Below, piece by piece: positions 8,233 to 16,847 of a DNA stretch of 64,000 nt. The DNA lies in contig NZ_BAZR01000032.1 in NCBI RefSeq assembly GCF_001315105.1, positions 1-64,000 of the forward strand, given 5' to 3'. Each line of letters opens with the position of its first letter. Positions within the stretch are counted from its first letter, which is position 1. A program made the translations under genes and the position numbers. Under the pieces are notes generated by a model. The model saw only the letters and a program-made list of their open reading frames with translations, did no database searches and was not told the origin of the DNA. The stretch comes from Paenibacillus sp. JCM 10914. Lineage in GTDB: Bacteria; Bacillota; Bacilli; Paenibacillales; Paenibacillaceae.

Positions 8233-8901
8233 GTGCTTACACATACAATATTTAAAAACAAGAAACCGAATTATAATAGACTAGAGAAATACGGTTTTCA
8301 TAAAAAAAACGATATCTATACATACACCACTCTTATCGCTGAGCAGCAGTTTCAGTTGACTGTGTTGATTACAGATGATGGCATCGTTGATACTAAAGTG
8401 ATCGACAGCCAATCAGGAGACGAATATGTACTTCACCGAACAGATGTAGCCATAGGCTCTTTCATTGGCAAGGTAAGAGAAGCACATGATGATGTCTTGA
8501 ATAAAATTGCTGAATCTTGCTATGAAACCGATGTGTTTAAAAGCGATTATGCACACAGGGTGATTTCTTATGTTGAGAAAACTTATGGTGATGAACTGGA
8601 GTTTCTATGGCAACGATTTCCTAATAATGCCATATGGAGAAGAAAAGATACTAATAAGTGGTATGCCGCATTGCTGGTGTTAGCTAAAAGAAAACTGGGC
8701 ATGGATTCTGACGATATTATTGACATTATTAATTTGCGGATTCTTCCGGAAGACATAGAAACAATCGTCGACAAGCAGGGATACTTTCCCGGTTTCCATA
8801 TGAACAAAAAGCACTGGTGTACAATCTGCTTAGATGGCTCTGTTCCCATAGAAGAGGTCTGGCAAAGAATAGATGAAAGCTACAGACTGGCAACTAAATA
8901 A
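8233..8901 (+). CDS. MmcQ/YjbR family protein with N-terminal extension
   Basis: A 222-residue cytosolic protein. The C-terminal half (about 110-222) has the MmcQ/YjbR fold signature: FLWQRFPNNAIWRR, KWYAALL, PEDIETIVDKQGYFPGFHMN, KHWCTICLDG and a final ESYRLA. Family members are proposed to be DNA-binding (CyaY-like fold), but no reaction is known. The N-terminal about 100 residues form an extra domain seen in some Bacillota members. The start is taken at GTG 8233. A GGGAGAG site about 10 bases upstream is acceptable but not decisive. A CATCAA/TTGATG hairpin (8915-8930) follows and may terminate it. It appears monocistronic. Confidence 0.8.
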   Translation: MLTHTIFKNKKPNYNRLEKYGFHKKNDIYTYTTLIAEQQFQLTVLITDDGIVDTKVIDSQSGDEYVLHRTDVAIGSFIGKVREAHDDVLNKIAESCYETDVFKSDYAHRVISYVEKTYGDELEFLWQRFPNNAIWRRKDTNKWYAALLVLAKRKLGMDSDDIIDIINLRILPEDIETIVDKQGYFPGFHMNKKHWCTICLDGSVPIEEVWQRIDESYRLATK

Positions 8902-8984
8902 ATTCCAACATTCCCATCAAGTTTTTGATGAGATTTTATTTAGGCTTTAGCCAGTTGAGTGCGTGAAACGCACGAAACAAAAAA

Positions 8985-9678
8985 CCACCCGCTATGCGGG
9001 TGGAGGGATCGAGGGTTTGACCACCAAGACCATTCCGATAAAATTGAGATATTCAGGCTCAAAAGAAAGGAACGGTCTTAGATGGCAAACAAGAACTATA
9101 GTTTAGCGCACACAAAGTGGATGTGTAAATACCACATTGTATTCACCCCTAAGTATAGACGGAAAGAGATATATTCAAGTGAGGAAAGATCTAATCGAAA
9201 TTTTCAAGCGTCTATGTAAATATAAGGGCGTGGAAATTCTGGAAGGTCATATGATGCGAGATCATGCTGGTAGCGATACCACCGAAGATAGCCGTATCCA
9301 CATTCATGGGATATCTGAAAGGGAAAAGTTAGCTAATGATTTTTGAAAAGCATGCACAACTAAAGTATAAATATGGGAATCGGAAATGTTGGGCAGAAGG
9401 ATATACGTAAGTACTGTGGGCCTGAATGAAGCGACCGTAGCCAAGTATATACGTGAGCAGGAAGCACATGACCAAGCCGTGGACAAGCTGAGTGTGAAAG
9501 AGTACGAAGATCCATTTAGCAGCAACAAGAGCAAAAAGAAGTAAACCAGTGTAACTGGTAGGTGAAAGTGACAAATAACACTGAGCCTGAACAGATATGT
9601 AATCAGGCTAGCGTCTTTAGGCGCAGTTTGGCAACAGGGGGTTATACCCAAAGAGCAAACCACCCGTTGGACGGGTGG
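8985..9678 (+). mobile_element. Decayed IS200/IS605-type insertion sequence
   Basis: About 700 bp, the normal IS200 length, is bounded by matching subterminal hairpins: CCACCCGC/GCGGGTGG with loop TAT (8985-9003) at the left and CCACCCGT/ACGGGTGG with loop TGG (9660-9678) at the right. Between them lies a broken tnpA. Such hairpins are the substrates of the Y1 transposase. Exact ends and target tetranucleotide are not determined. Repeat copy C begins within 10 bp of the right end. Confidence 0.8.
9082..9544 (+). pseudogene. tnpA: IS200 TnpA Y1 transposase, broken by several frameshifts
   Basis: Pieces in different frames add up to a TnpA of about 150 residues: MANKNYSLAHTKWMCKYHIV from 9082 with the start of the HUH motif, a TPKYRRKEI segment, IFKRLCKYKGVEILEGH, IPPKIAVS-like and GYLKGKSS-like segments, KYGNRKCWAEGYYVSTVGLN, and the end QEAHDQAVDKLSVKEYEDPF up to the stop at 9544. 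At least three indels separate them, and the second part of the histidine motif lies at the damaged part near 9262. The enzyme cannot be made. Confidence 0.8.
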
Positions 9679-9685
9679 TCCTGAT

Positions 9686-9850
9686 TTTATGTTATCAAGT
9701 TCTTATCTAAACAGAATGACAAGAACTTGATAACATTCCCGACAGATGACAAGAACATTGTTACATTCCCGATATGATTTCATCGACGGCGGCTAATAAA
9801 GATGATTAGACGTCCTTTTATTAGACTAACGGGCAGGATAGTTGAAGATT
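9686..9850. repeat. Dispersed intergenic repeat, copy C
   Basis: The inverted pair ATGTTATCAAGTTCTTATC (from 9689) and GACAAGAACTTGATAACAT (9718-9736) is followed by a second direct unit GACAAGAACATTGTTACATT (from 9748), 30 bp downstream of the first. Both direct units end in CCCGA. Then come GATTAGACG and ATTAGACTAACGGGCAGG near 9822-9838. The element separates the IS200 remnant from the WYL/epoxide-hydrolase module. Confidence 0.75.
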
Positions 9851-9986
9851 ATTCGCGCTGAACCTTACTATAAGTAGCGGCGAAAAGTTGAGTTGAAGGT
9901 TGAAGCTTCGATGCTAAATCTATGAAGAAGCGCGTAAAGCCCCAACTCATGTGAAATAGGTCATATAGGCCGAGACGAGACCTTGA

Positions 9987-10898
9987 TCAGGAATAGTTCT
10001 CCATCATATGAGATAAATAATTTCGAAAGTCATCAACGTAGGTTTTGGGCTCTACAACTTTTAGATGAGTGCCGAAGCTTGCTAAAAGTTGAAATCCCAT
10101 ATAATTTTGAGGGACATATATGGTTGCTAATAAAAGTCCAGGACCATGGTCTTCAATACTTTTTCGACCATACCTTTCGATGATTTGATCTTTTATGCTA
10201 GGCGATATCCATGCCTTAATGGTGACGAATTGCGGTAGATAACTTGCTTCGTGTCCTGGCTCAGACCAATCGTCTCTTGGATGAAACGCGCGTTCATCCA
10301 TAGAAATATGATCGATCCGGGATAACTTGAATGTTCGAGATCCCTGTCGATGTAAACAGAATCCTTTCAAGTACCAACTCGATTCGCTGAAATGCAGCTC
10401 ATAGGGCTCAACCATTCTATCCGTTACAGCCCCGTCTTTATCTGTATAATTAAACGAAACCAGCCTTTTCTTTGTTATGGAATCTTGACATGTCTTTACG
10501 GTTTCAAGAATTTCGGACCGACCTTCCCAATCATAAAACGATAGTTGAATGGAACGATTAAGAGACAATGGACTAACCATTGCCTCTATTTTTTTTATCG
10601 TTCTTTCAACTTCTTCGGTAAGGAGAATTTGTTGAAATCCACCCAGCGCAGTTAATATATTCTGTAAATCGGAGCTGCTTAATAAGCGTTTATCCACCTT
10701 GTATTCATCCATTATGCCGAAGCCGCCTTTGACCCCAATGACAGAGTAGATGGGGATGTTACATAAGCACAATGTTTCCATATCGCGAAGGATCGTTCTT
10801 TTGGAGACATTGAATAGTTGTGAGAATTCCGTTGCCGCAACAACCTCTTTTTTCAGCAATATCATGATAATTGAAATGAGTCTCTCCACTTTGTCCAT
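9987..10898 (-). CDS. WYL-domain transcriptional regulator (YafY/DeoR type)
   Basis: A 303-residue regulator. A winged helix-turn-helix is at residues 1-60 (KVERLISIIMILLKK ... FNVSKRTILRDMETL). A WYL domain covers about 130-220 with the motif SSWYLKGFC and a conserved Arg-rich FKLSRI, and a WCX C-terminal extension follows. WYL domains bind small ligands or nucleic-acid products and switch the DNA-binding domain. ATG 10898 follows AGAGGG. The gene is divergent from the epoxide hydrolase, with an exact palindrome in the shared 98-bp gap, so it most likely regulates that gene and itself. Confidence 0.88.
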   Translation of the reverse strand: MDKVERLISIIMILLKKEVVAATEFSQLFNVSKRTILRDMETLCLCNIPIYSVIGVKGGFGIMDEYKVDKRLLSSSDLQNILTALGGFQQILLTEEVERTIKKIEAMVSPLSLNRSIQLSFYDWEGRSEILETVKTCQDSITKKRLVSFNYTDKDGAVTDRMVEPYELHFSESSWYLKGFCLHRQGSRTFKLSRIDHISMDERAFHPRDDWSEPGHEASYLPQFVTIKAWISPSIKDQIIERYGRKSIEDHGPGLLLATIYVPQNYMGFQLLASFGTHLKVVEPKTYVDDFRNYLSHMMENYS

Positions 10899-10926
10899 AA
10901 TTGCCCTCTTTTTTACATGATTTCAG

Positions 10927-10952
10927 AACGGTGACAATAATATGTCACCGTT
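10927..10952. promoter_or_regulatory. Palindromic operator between WYL regulator and epoxide hydrolase
   Basis: A perfect inverted repeat, AACGGTGACA and TGTCACCGTT separated by six bases, is centred in the divergent gap. A TATACT hexamer (10960-10965) lies just downstream toward the hydrolase. Position and symmetry suggest the WYL regulator's binding site, though binding is not demonstrated. Confidence 0.6.
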
Positions 10953-10996
10953 TATCCATTATACTACATGTATCACAAGAAGGAGGTATTAATTCA

Positions 10997-11938
10997 ATGT
11001 TTAATTCAACCAATTTTCCTAAACCCACCCTTATTTCAGTCAACGGTGTGGAACTCGAAGTGTTTGAAGCAGACCGAGAAAACGCAGGAAAACCTATTGT
11101 ACTCTGCCACGGCTGGCCAGAGCATGCCTTTTCTTGGCGCCATCAGATGGACGCACTTGCTGCAGCGGGCTACCATGTCATCGTCCCCAACCAGCGGGGT
11201 TACGGCAACTCATCCCGACCGACCGAAGTAACAGACTATGACATTGAACACTTGTCGGGTGATCTCGTCGCCCTTCTCGATCACTACGGATACGAAGACG
11301 CTACCTTTGTCGGTCATGACTGGGGTGCATTCGTCGTTTGGGGACTGACCTTGTTGCATCCAAACCGCGTCAATAAAGTGATAAATCTGAGCTTGCCTTA
11401 CCAAGAGCGAGGAGAAAAACCCTGGATCGAGTTCATGGAAGAAATACTTGGCGGCGATTTCTATTTCGTCCACTTCAATCGACAGCCAGGCGTCGCGGAC
11501 GCCGTATTCGAAGACAATACATACAGGTTCCTTCGCAACCTGTACCGGAAGAACGAGCCTCTCAGAGCACCTGAGCCAGGTATGGCGTTGATCAATCTCG
11601 CCAGAGCAGAAACACCGCTCGGTGAGCCCGTATTGAGCGAAAGCGAGCTGGCCGTTTACGTCTCCGCTTTTGAAACATCAGGGTTCACGGGCAGCATAAA
11701 TTGGTACAGGAACCTTGACAGCAACTGGCGCTTATTGGCGAAAGTGAACCCAATCATCCAGCAGCCGACCCTCATGATCTACGGCGACCGGGATGTGGTT
11801 GAGAAGTCTGAAAACCTGACAAAGTTCGTGCCCAATGTGGAAGTGGTCAATCTGGATTGCGGTCATTGGATCCAGGAAGAAAAGCCGGAAGAAACAAACC
11901 AAGCGATTTTAAAATGGCTGGAACAATGGGAGATGTAG
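10997..11938 (+). CDS. Alpha/beta-fold epoxide hydrolase
   Basis: A 313-residue cytosolic alpha/beta hydrolase of the soluble epoxide hydrolase group, which opens epoxides to diols through a covalent Asp ester. Visible residues are the oxyanion motif HGWPE (38-42), nucleophile Asp108 in GHDWGA, the acid in GDRD (264/266) and His290 in CGHW. The ATG at 10997 is chosen over an upstream TTG because AGAAGGAGGT lies just before it. Its 3' end overlaps the start of the YdeI-like gene, and a second copy of its last 60 codons lies at 12727-12915. The natural substrate is unknown. A haloalkane dehalogenase is less likely, given HGWPE and the cap sequence. Confidence 0.9.
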   Translation: MFNSTNFPKPTLISVNGVELEVFEADRENAGKPIVLCHGWPEHAFSWRHQMDALAAAGYHVIVPNQRGYGNSSRPTEVTDYDIEHLSGDLVALLDHYGYEDATFVGHDWGAFVVWGLTLLHPNRVNKVINLSLPYQERGEKPWIEFMEEILGGDFYFVHFNRQPGVADAVFEDNTYRFLRNLYRKNEPLRAPEPGMALINLARAETPLGEPVLSESELAVYVSAFETSGFTGSINWYRNLDSNWRLLAKVNPIIQQPTLMIYGDRDVVEKSENLTKFVPNVEVVNLDCGHWIQEEKPEETNQAILKWLEQWEM

Positions 11939-12513
11939 TTTTTTTCAACAACCAAGAAGAGTTTAACGATTGGTTAGAAGAACATCATGCTGAAGCTAGT
12001 GAAATTTGGGTGGGCTATTTTGGGATAAGTACAGGGCGTGCAACCCTTACTTGGTCTGCATCAGTAGATGCCGCTCTTTGTTTTGGGTGGATTGACGGTA
12101 TACGAAAAACCATTGATAAACAAAGCTATAAGATTCGCTTTACTCCGCGCAAAGTAAATAGTGTATGGAGTGCTGTGAACGTAAAGAAGGTAAAAGCACT
12201 AATACAGCTTGGAAAGATGAGACCAGAAGGAATGCACGTCTTTAACAACAGAACCGATGCACAAGGCTATTCCTCTGAACAAAGAAACGTGGAACTTGCC
12301 AAAGAATATGAAGAACAAATCAAGGCAAATCAAACAGCCTGGCTATTCTTCACTAATTTATCACCATCCTATAAAAGAGATTCTATCTGGTGGGTAATGA
12401 GCGCCAAGAAAGAAGAAACACGATTAAGAAGGCTTGGAATATTGATCGCTTCATCTGAAGAAGGGCTAAAATTTCAACATTGCAAAAAAATATTGCAGAA
12501 TAAGGAAATATAA
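11926..12513 (+). CDS. YdeI/OmpD-associated family protein
   Basis: A protein of about 195 residues with the YdeI-type signature: an N-terminal FFNNQEEFNDWLEEHH, then EIWVGYFG, a core ALCFGWIDGIRKTIDKQSYKIRF with TPRK, SVWSAVNVKKV, and a C-terminal SAKKEETRLRRL typical of the YdeI/OmdA helical tail. The molecular function is unknown; family members have been linked to stress or peptide resistance. Starts at 11914 and 11926 are both in frame. The second gives the usual family N-terminus. It overlaps the hydrolase stop by 13 bp and sits between the hydrolase and the duplicated hydrolase 3' end, so it may have been inserted. Confidence 0.8.
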   Translation: MGDVVFFNNQEEFNDWLEEHHAEASEIWVGYFGISTGRATLTWSASVDAALCFGWIDGIRKTIDKQSYKIRFTPRKVNSVWSAVNVKKVKALIQLGKMRPEGMHVFNNRTDAQGYSSEQRNVELAKEYEEQIKANQTAWLFFTNLSPSYKRDSIWWVMSAKKEETRLRRLGILIASSEEGLKFQHCKKILQNKEI

Positions 12514-12726
12514 ATAACAAAAGAATCGTTAAAAGGATTTTTGGTACTGCATAAATCTGGGTCTATTGTTTCCCTGATCTTTAGGAGAGAGGAGCTACTG
12601 TATTTCTCAATCATTTAGGGTTTAATTCTCATCAAAAGTCAGAACGTTTTAAATGCGAGGCATAAATCAAATCGCTAAATGAAGAAGGGATGAAACAGCT
12701 CATCCAAAATCGCAACCCCCTTCATT

Positions 12727-12915
12727 TTTATGGCACAGCCGACCCTCATGATCTATGGTGACCGGGATACGGTCCAGAGGTCTGAAAACCTGACAAAGTT
12801 TGTGCCTAATGCGGAAGTGGTCAATCTGGATTGCGGTCATTGGATCCAGCAAGAAAAGCCGGAAGAAACAAACCAAGCGATTTTGAGATGGCTGGAAGAG
12901 CAGAATTCCATCTAG
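12727..12915 (+). pseudogene. Duplicated 3' end of the epoxide hydrolase
   Basis: This segment repeats the last about 60 codons of the hydrolase at 11758-11935 with only scattered differences. It encodes QPTLMIYGDRD, SENLTKFVPN, CGHWIQ and KPEETNQAIL, then ends LEEQNSI. It has no plausible start or ribosome binding site. The first base of homology is abrupt, after a short AT-rich spacer. The arrangement (hydrolase, ydeI, hydrolase 3' end) suggests that ydeI entered by recombination that kept both versions of the 3' end, or that a tandem homologue was deleted. Confidence 0.8.
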
Positions 12916-12978
12916 TCCCAAGAGCGTCATTTAGGAAGACCAATCATTATAGGAACTCCGGCATTTTCATTTTAAATT

Positions 12979-13030
12979 AAAAAAACAAACCCTCATTCAT
13001 TTCATGAAAAGAATGAGGGTTTGTTTTTTT
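12979..13030. terminator. Strong bidirectional rho-independent terminator
   Basis: A perfect 20-bp stem, AAAAAAACAAACCCTCATTC (12979-12998) with its exact complement (13011-13030), has a 12-base loop, a leading A tract and a trailing T tract. It can stop transcription on either strand and closes the hydrolase/ydeI module just before repeat copy D. Confidence 0.9.
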
Positions 13031-13054
13031 GATCTTGTTGTTGGTGAGGTGGGG

Positions 13055-13245
13055 AATGTTATCAAGTTCTTGTCATTGTTAAAAGGAGAAGGAGGAGTTC
13101 GTTCGTGTCGAGGGACAAGAACATGGTCCCATTGAAAGTCGCTGTCCCGAGTCGAGGACAAGAACATGTTCCGATTACCGATTAGACACATATCTAATTA
13201 TGATTAGACAGCTCTTTCATTAAACTAACGGGCAGGTTAGTTTAA
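13055..13245. repeat. Dispersed intergenic repeat, copy D
   Basis: The copy starts with ATGTTATCAAGTTCTTGTC (from 13057), then GGGACAAGAACATGGTCCCATT at about 13112, a partial AAAGTCGCT arm without its partner, GACAAGAACATGTTCCGATTACCGA from 13157, GATTAGAC...TCTAAT, and CATTAAACTAACGGGCAGGTTAG near 13219-13240. The first and second units have different left arms, as if two copies recombined. It precedes the acetyltransferase gene. Confidence 0.75.
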
Positions 13246-13351
13246 TTAAAAACATTTTTTATGTACCGCGATTCAATTGATTTCGATTAGAATAAGATCA
13301 AATCGCATTTGGAGAGGGGTAAAATTACAAGTGTCTAAGGAAGTGAACATA

Positions 13352-14110
13352 ATGACAAACCAACAAAGTCGAATAAATAATATGCCTTTATTTTCACAAA
13401 CGATAACTGACTTTTGGCAGGCGCAATTTTTGAACGGAGAAGTCCTCTACAGCGATGAAGTCTTTACTGTCGTCGTCAACCCAGACCTGAAGGAAGACAG
13501 TCGGGTCATGGTGCTGGAAACCACCGACGGCCGAGTTATGGCGGTCCTGACGCCTGCGGTAGCAGATAAGGTAGACCTATATTATCGACAAGACTTGTCT
13601 GAGGAGATATTTCGCCGGAAATTGAATGAAGTGGGAATCACTCTGCATGGCGCAGATTATCTTTTTTATTTTTCAGAACCCGATAAGAACATACTGCTAC
13701 AAGAAAAGCTGGAAGGTGGCTTGCGCCGATTAACAGAGCAAGATGAAGCGGTTTTCTCCGAGTTCGAGTCCTCCGCCTCGGAACAAGACTTGGATGACGC
13801 TTATGTGGAATTGGATCACTGGACAGTGTTCGGCTCATTTGAGCAAAACCGCCTCGTTAGCGCCGCCAGCATGTATCCCTGGGGGAATGCGAAGATTGCG
13901 GATCTCGGCGTATTGACTCTGACGTCCTTTAGAGGAAAAGGTCACGCTCGCAAAGTGGTGCGTTCCATCTGCAAGTATGCTTGTGATAAGGAATATGAAC
14001 CCCAGTACCGATGCCAGCTTGATAACCAGGCGTCTGAGTCGCTGGCTAATGCGGCGGGTTTGACGTTGTTTGGAAAGTGGGATGTGATTTCTCCCGACTC
14101 CACAGACTGA
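13352..14110 (+). CDS. GNAT-family N-acetyltransferase
   Basis: A protein of about 252 residues with the GNAT fold in its C-terminal half: ASMYPWGNAKIADLGVLTLT followed by the acetyl-CoA loop SFRGKGHARKVV (Arg/Gln-x-x-Gly-x-Gly/Ala pattern), and ending ASESLANAAGLTLFGKWDVI, as in FR47-type members. The N-terminal half is a less conserved substrate-side domain. The acceptor substrate cannot be inferred. ATG 13352 has AAGGAAGTGA correctly spaced upstream, so the longer frame from 13277 is not used. It is monocistronic, between repeat copies D and E, with no terminator hairpin directly after the stop. Confidence 0.82.
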   Translation: MTNQQSRINNMPLFSQTITDFWQAQFLNGEVLYSDEVFTVVVNPDLKEDSRVMVLETTDGRVMAVLTPAVADKVDLYYRQDLSEEIFRRKLNEVGITLHGADYLFYFSEPDKNILLQEKLEGGLRRLTEQDEAVFSEFESSASEQDLDDAYVELDHWTVFGSFEQNRLVSAASMYPWGNAKIADLGVLTLTSFRGKGHARKVVRSICKYACDKEYEPQYRCQLDNQASESLANAAGLTLFGKWDVISPDSTD

Positions 14111-14264
14111 GAGTCATGAATTGAGTGGTCAACTCATTTGCAATCAAATCACATGAAAGTCGAAAATAATATGCTAAAAAATGTTTTAGCCGTGTTTTCT
14201 TTCAAGCGTTTTTGTACAATCTCATACAAGCAAAAGTGTACTTTCTGATGTTGGCATTTACAAT

Positions 14265-14745
14265 GTTGTTAAGCTAACGGGAAACGATAGTTGAATAAAG
14301 AAGAAAAGGCAGCTGGTCAGAGTTAAGCTAAGGTGGAGATTTGTTTTTGTCGGGTGACAAAAACTAGTAACATTAGGAGCCGCTGATTAAGCGGCTTTTT
14401 AAATTTATGTTATCAAGTTCTTGTCATTTAAGGCGGGAGCAGGTAATAATATCGGTTAAGTGCTCAAGTTCTTGTCATTTAAGGCTACATGTTCTTGTCG
14501 TCGTCTTCCACGACGAGTAGAAGCTACATGTTGTTCTCTAATGTCGGGGGACAAGAACATGGTCCCGTTGAAAGTCGCTATTTAGCGGCTTTTTTTTATC
14601 GGTACAAGTTTTTGTCCCGAGCCAAGGACATGAACTTGTACCGATTGCCGGAATGGACAAAAACATGTTCCCATTACCGATTAGGCATGCATCTAATCGA
14701 TTTATGTCCGTTAATTCATTAAGCTAACGGGCGGTAGTTTAAGAT
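14265..14745. repeat. Dispersed intergenic repeat, compound copies E1 and E2
   Basis: Two or more copies are nested here. TTAAGCTAACGGGAAACG (14268-14286) is the box from one copy. It is followed by GTGACAAAAACTAG, a GCCGCT/AGCGGC hairpin (about 14380-14397), ATGTTATCAAGTTCTTGTCATTTAAGGC (from 14408), a second GCTCAAGTTCTTGTCATTTAAGGC (from 14462) and GTTCTTGTCGTCG. E2 runs GGGGGACAAGAACATGGTCCC (14546), a GTCGCT/AGCGGC hairpin with a T run (14570-14592), GGTACAAGTTTTTGTC against GACATGAACTTGTACC, the tandem unit GACAAAAACATGTTCCC (14655), and TTAAGCTAACGGGCGG near 14718. It is the densest array of the motif in the window. Confidence 0.75.
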
Positions 14746-14970
14746 TAATCGCGGGGAAGCGTATCATAAATCGTCTCGAAGCATGGCATAAATCATATCA
14801 TTGTGCCAGGGCACAAAGCTTGGTCCCATAATATGCGTAGGGTGGATCATTGTCATGGTAAGGGCTAAAAATGGATTGAACTTGGTAGTAAAGAGTGTTA
14901 CTCTAAAAGTCTGTGTTCGACAATACATTTAATAATAGTCACCATTTTAGTTATAAAGAAAGGCACTACT

Positions 14971-16710
14971 ATGATAAAAGTTGATAACTTATACTTCTCA
15001 TTTCCACAAAAAGAACTATATAAAGACATTTCATTTACGTTAGAAGAGTCACAGCATTGCGCTTTTATTGGAACAAGTGGCAGTGGTAAAAGTACACTGA
15101 TCGATATACTGATGGATCCAGAAAGATATTTGTTCGAAGGCAAGTTAGAGATAGATCCAACCTGCAAAATTGGGTATGTAAGTCAGTTCTCCCAACTAGA
15201 CAGAACTAAAGAAACAACTGTTTTTGAATATATCGGAGAAGATTTTATTAAGCTACAAAATGAAATAACATCTATTTGTAATGAAATGGAAACATCATCG
15301 GATATTGAGCCGTTACTCGAAAAGTATCAATTCGCTTTAGACGCATTTGATGCAATGGGCGGAGATTATTTTGAGAGTAATATTAATAAGAAGCTAAATC
15401 TTGCAAACCTCTTGAAGCTAAAAGATGTTAGGGTATCCGACCTGAGCGGCGGGGAATTCAAACTTATTCAAGTAATGAAGGAAATGCTTAATAGTCCAGA
15501 CTTAATGATCATGGACGAACCGGATGTGTTTTTAGATTTTGAGAACCTAAATGCGCTTAAAAAACTTATTAATACTCACAAAGGCATACTGCTAGTTGTT
15601 ACGCACAATCGATATCTATTGAATCATTGTTTCAACAAAATAATTCACCTTGAAAACACAGAGATCCAAGAGTTTGATGGGCGATATATTGAGTATAATT
15701 TCTCATTACTTCAGACAAAAATTGAGTTGCAAGAAATCGCAGTCGCTGAAGCTGAAGAAATTGAGAGATACGATAACATTATTGATAATCTTAGAGCTAT
15801 CGCAACTATTAATTCAGAAGCATCTAGAGGTAGAGCGTTAAAAGCTAGAGTTAGATTTCAAGAGAGATTGGAAACGCGTAGAATTAAGGCACCATTTGTT
15901 GATATTAAGCAACCGAATATCAGTTTCGGTATTGAGAATGAAATTGAAGACAACATTGTTGTAAAAGTCAATAATTATAGTGTTGCCTTTGATGAACTGC
16001 TTTTAGAGAATGTTAGCTTTGAGATAAAATCTACGGATAAAGTAGCCATTATTGGTCCAAACGGTACAGGGAAAACGACTTTACTCCGAGATATCTTTAA
16101 CAATAATCATGATTCCATTGAAATAAATGATGATGTTAAAATGGCTTATTTATCTCAGAATCAAGGCGAAATGCTAAAGGATTCTAATACAATACTAGAA
16201 GAATTCATCGATGCTGGGTTTAAAACTTATGATGAAGTTAGATCGTATATTTCAAACTATGGATTTGAAGGCGAAATCGTTAATCAAAAGATTGAATCAC
16301 TATCTGGTGGAGAAAAAAACATACTTCAATTGGCTAAAGTTTCTGCTAGTAATGCAAACGTATTGCTTCTTGATGAACCGACAAGCCATTTAGATACATA
16401 TACACAAATTGCACTGGAAAAAGCCATTGAAGACTATAAAGGTGCAATTCTCATGATATCTCATGATTTCTATTCTGTTGTAAATGGTATGGATTATGTA
16501 TTAATCATTGACAATAAGACGATTAGAAAAATGACTATGAAAAAATTTAAACAGATGATTTATGCTAGTCACTTTGATAAAGACTACTTAGAAGCGGAAC
16601 AAAACAAAAAAGCAGTTGAAATGAAAATAGAATTGGCTTTAAAAGATACTAATTTTGAATTTGCAAAAGTATTGGTTGATGAGCTAGAAGAGCTAATTAA
16701 GTTGCTTTAA
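14971..16710 (+). CDS. ABC-F family ATPase (possible ribosome-protection protein)
   Basis: A 579-residue soluble protein with two ABC ATPase domains and no membrane segment, the ABC-F layout. First domain: Walker A GTSGSGKST (34-42), signature LSGGE (158), Walker B LMIMDEPDVFLD. Second domain: Walker A GPNGTGKTT (about 363), LSGGE (444), LLLDEPTSHLD. A charged linker of about 65 residues (EAEEIERYDNIIDNL ... RALKARVRFQERLE) joins them and a short acidic coil ends the protein. ABC-F proteins act on the ribosome; some displace antibiotics. The first Walker B lacks the usual DEPTNHLD. ATG 14971 follows AAAGAAAGG. The gene is clearly more AT-rich than the glycan loci, consistent with transfer. 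Resistance is inferred, not shown. Confidence 0.88.
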   Translation: MIKVDNLYFSFPQKELYKDISFTLEESQHCAFIGTSGSGKSTLIDILMDPERYLFEGKLEIDPTCKIGYVSQFSQLDRTKETTVFEYIGEDFIKLQNEITSICNEMETSSDIEPLLEKYQFALDAFDAMGGDYFESNINKKLNLANLLKLKDVRVSDLSGGEFKLIQVMKEMLNSPDLMIMDEPDVFLDFENLNALKKLINTHKGILLVVTHNRYLLNHCFNKIIHLENTEIQEFDGRYIEYNFSLLQTKIELQEIAVAEAEEIERYDNIIDNLRAIATINSEASRGRALKARVRFQERLETRRIKAPFVDIKQPNISFGIENEIEDNIVVKVNNYSVAFDELLLENVSFEIKSTDKVAIIGPNGTGKTTLLRDIFNNNHDSIEINDDVKMAYLSQNQGEMLKDSNTILEEFIDAGFKTYDEVRSYISNYGFEGEIVNQKIESLSGGEKNILQLAKVSASNANVLLLDEPTSHLDTYTQIALEKAIEDYKGAILMISHDFYSVVNGMDYVLIIDNKTIRKMTMKKFKQMIYASHFDKDYLEAEQNKKAVEMKIELALKDTNFEFAKVLVDELEELIKLL

Positions 16711-16847
16711 ATTACAACTCTCTGATTGAAATGATTACAAGAAAGTGAAGTCAGTTACAGCGAATAGGGCTAAAGTGAATTAGTCTGAGTTCGGAGACCT
16801 ATGACAAATATCTAATCGATCACCGTTATCCGCAGGAAGTAATAGAT

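Noticed and set aside
9304-9663. 119-codon - strand frame
   Set aside because: It is antisense to the decayed IS200 transposase.
14400-14560. Regularly repeated GTTCTTGTC words, considered as a CRISPR array
   Set aside because: Units occur in both orientations, spacing is irregular, the conserved words are only 9-25 bp, and no cas gene is present.
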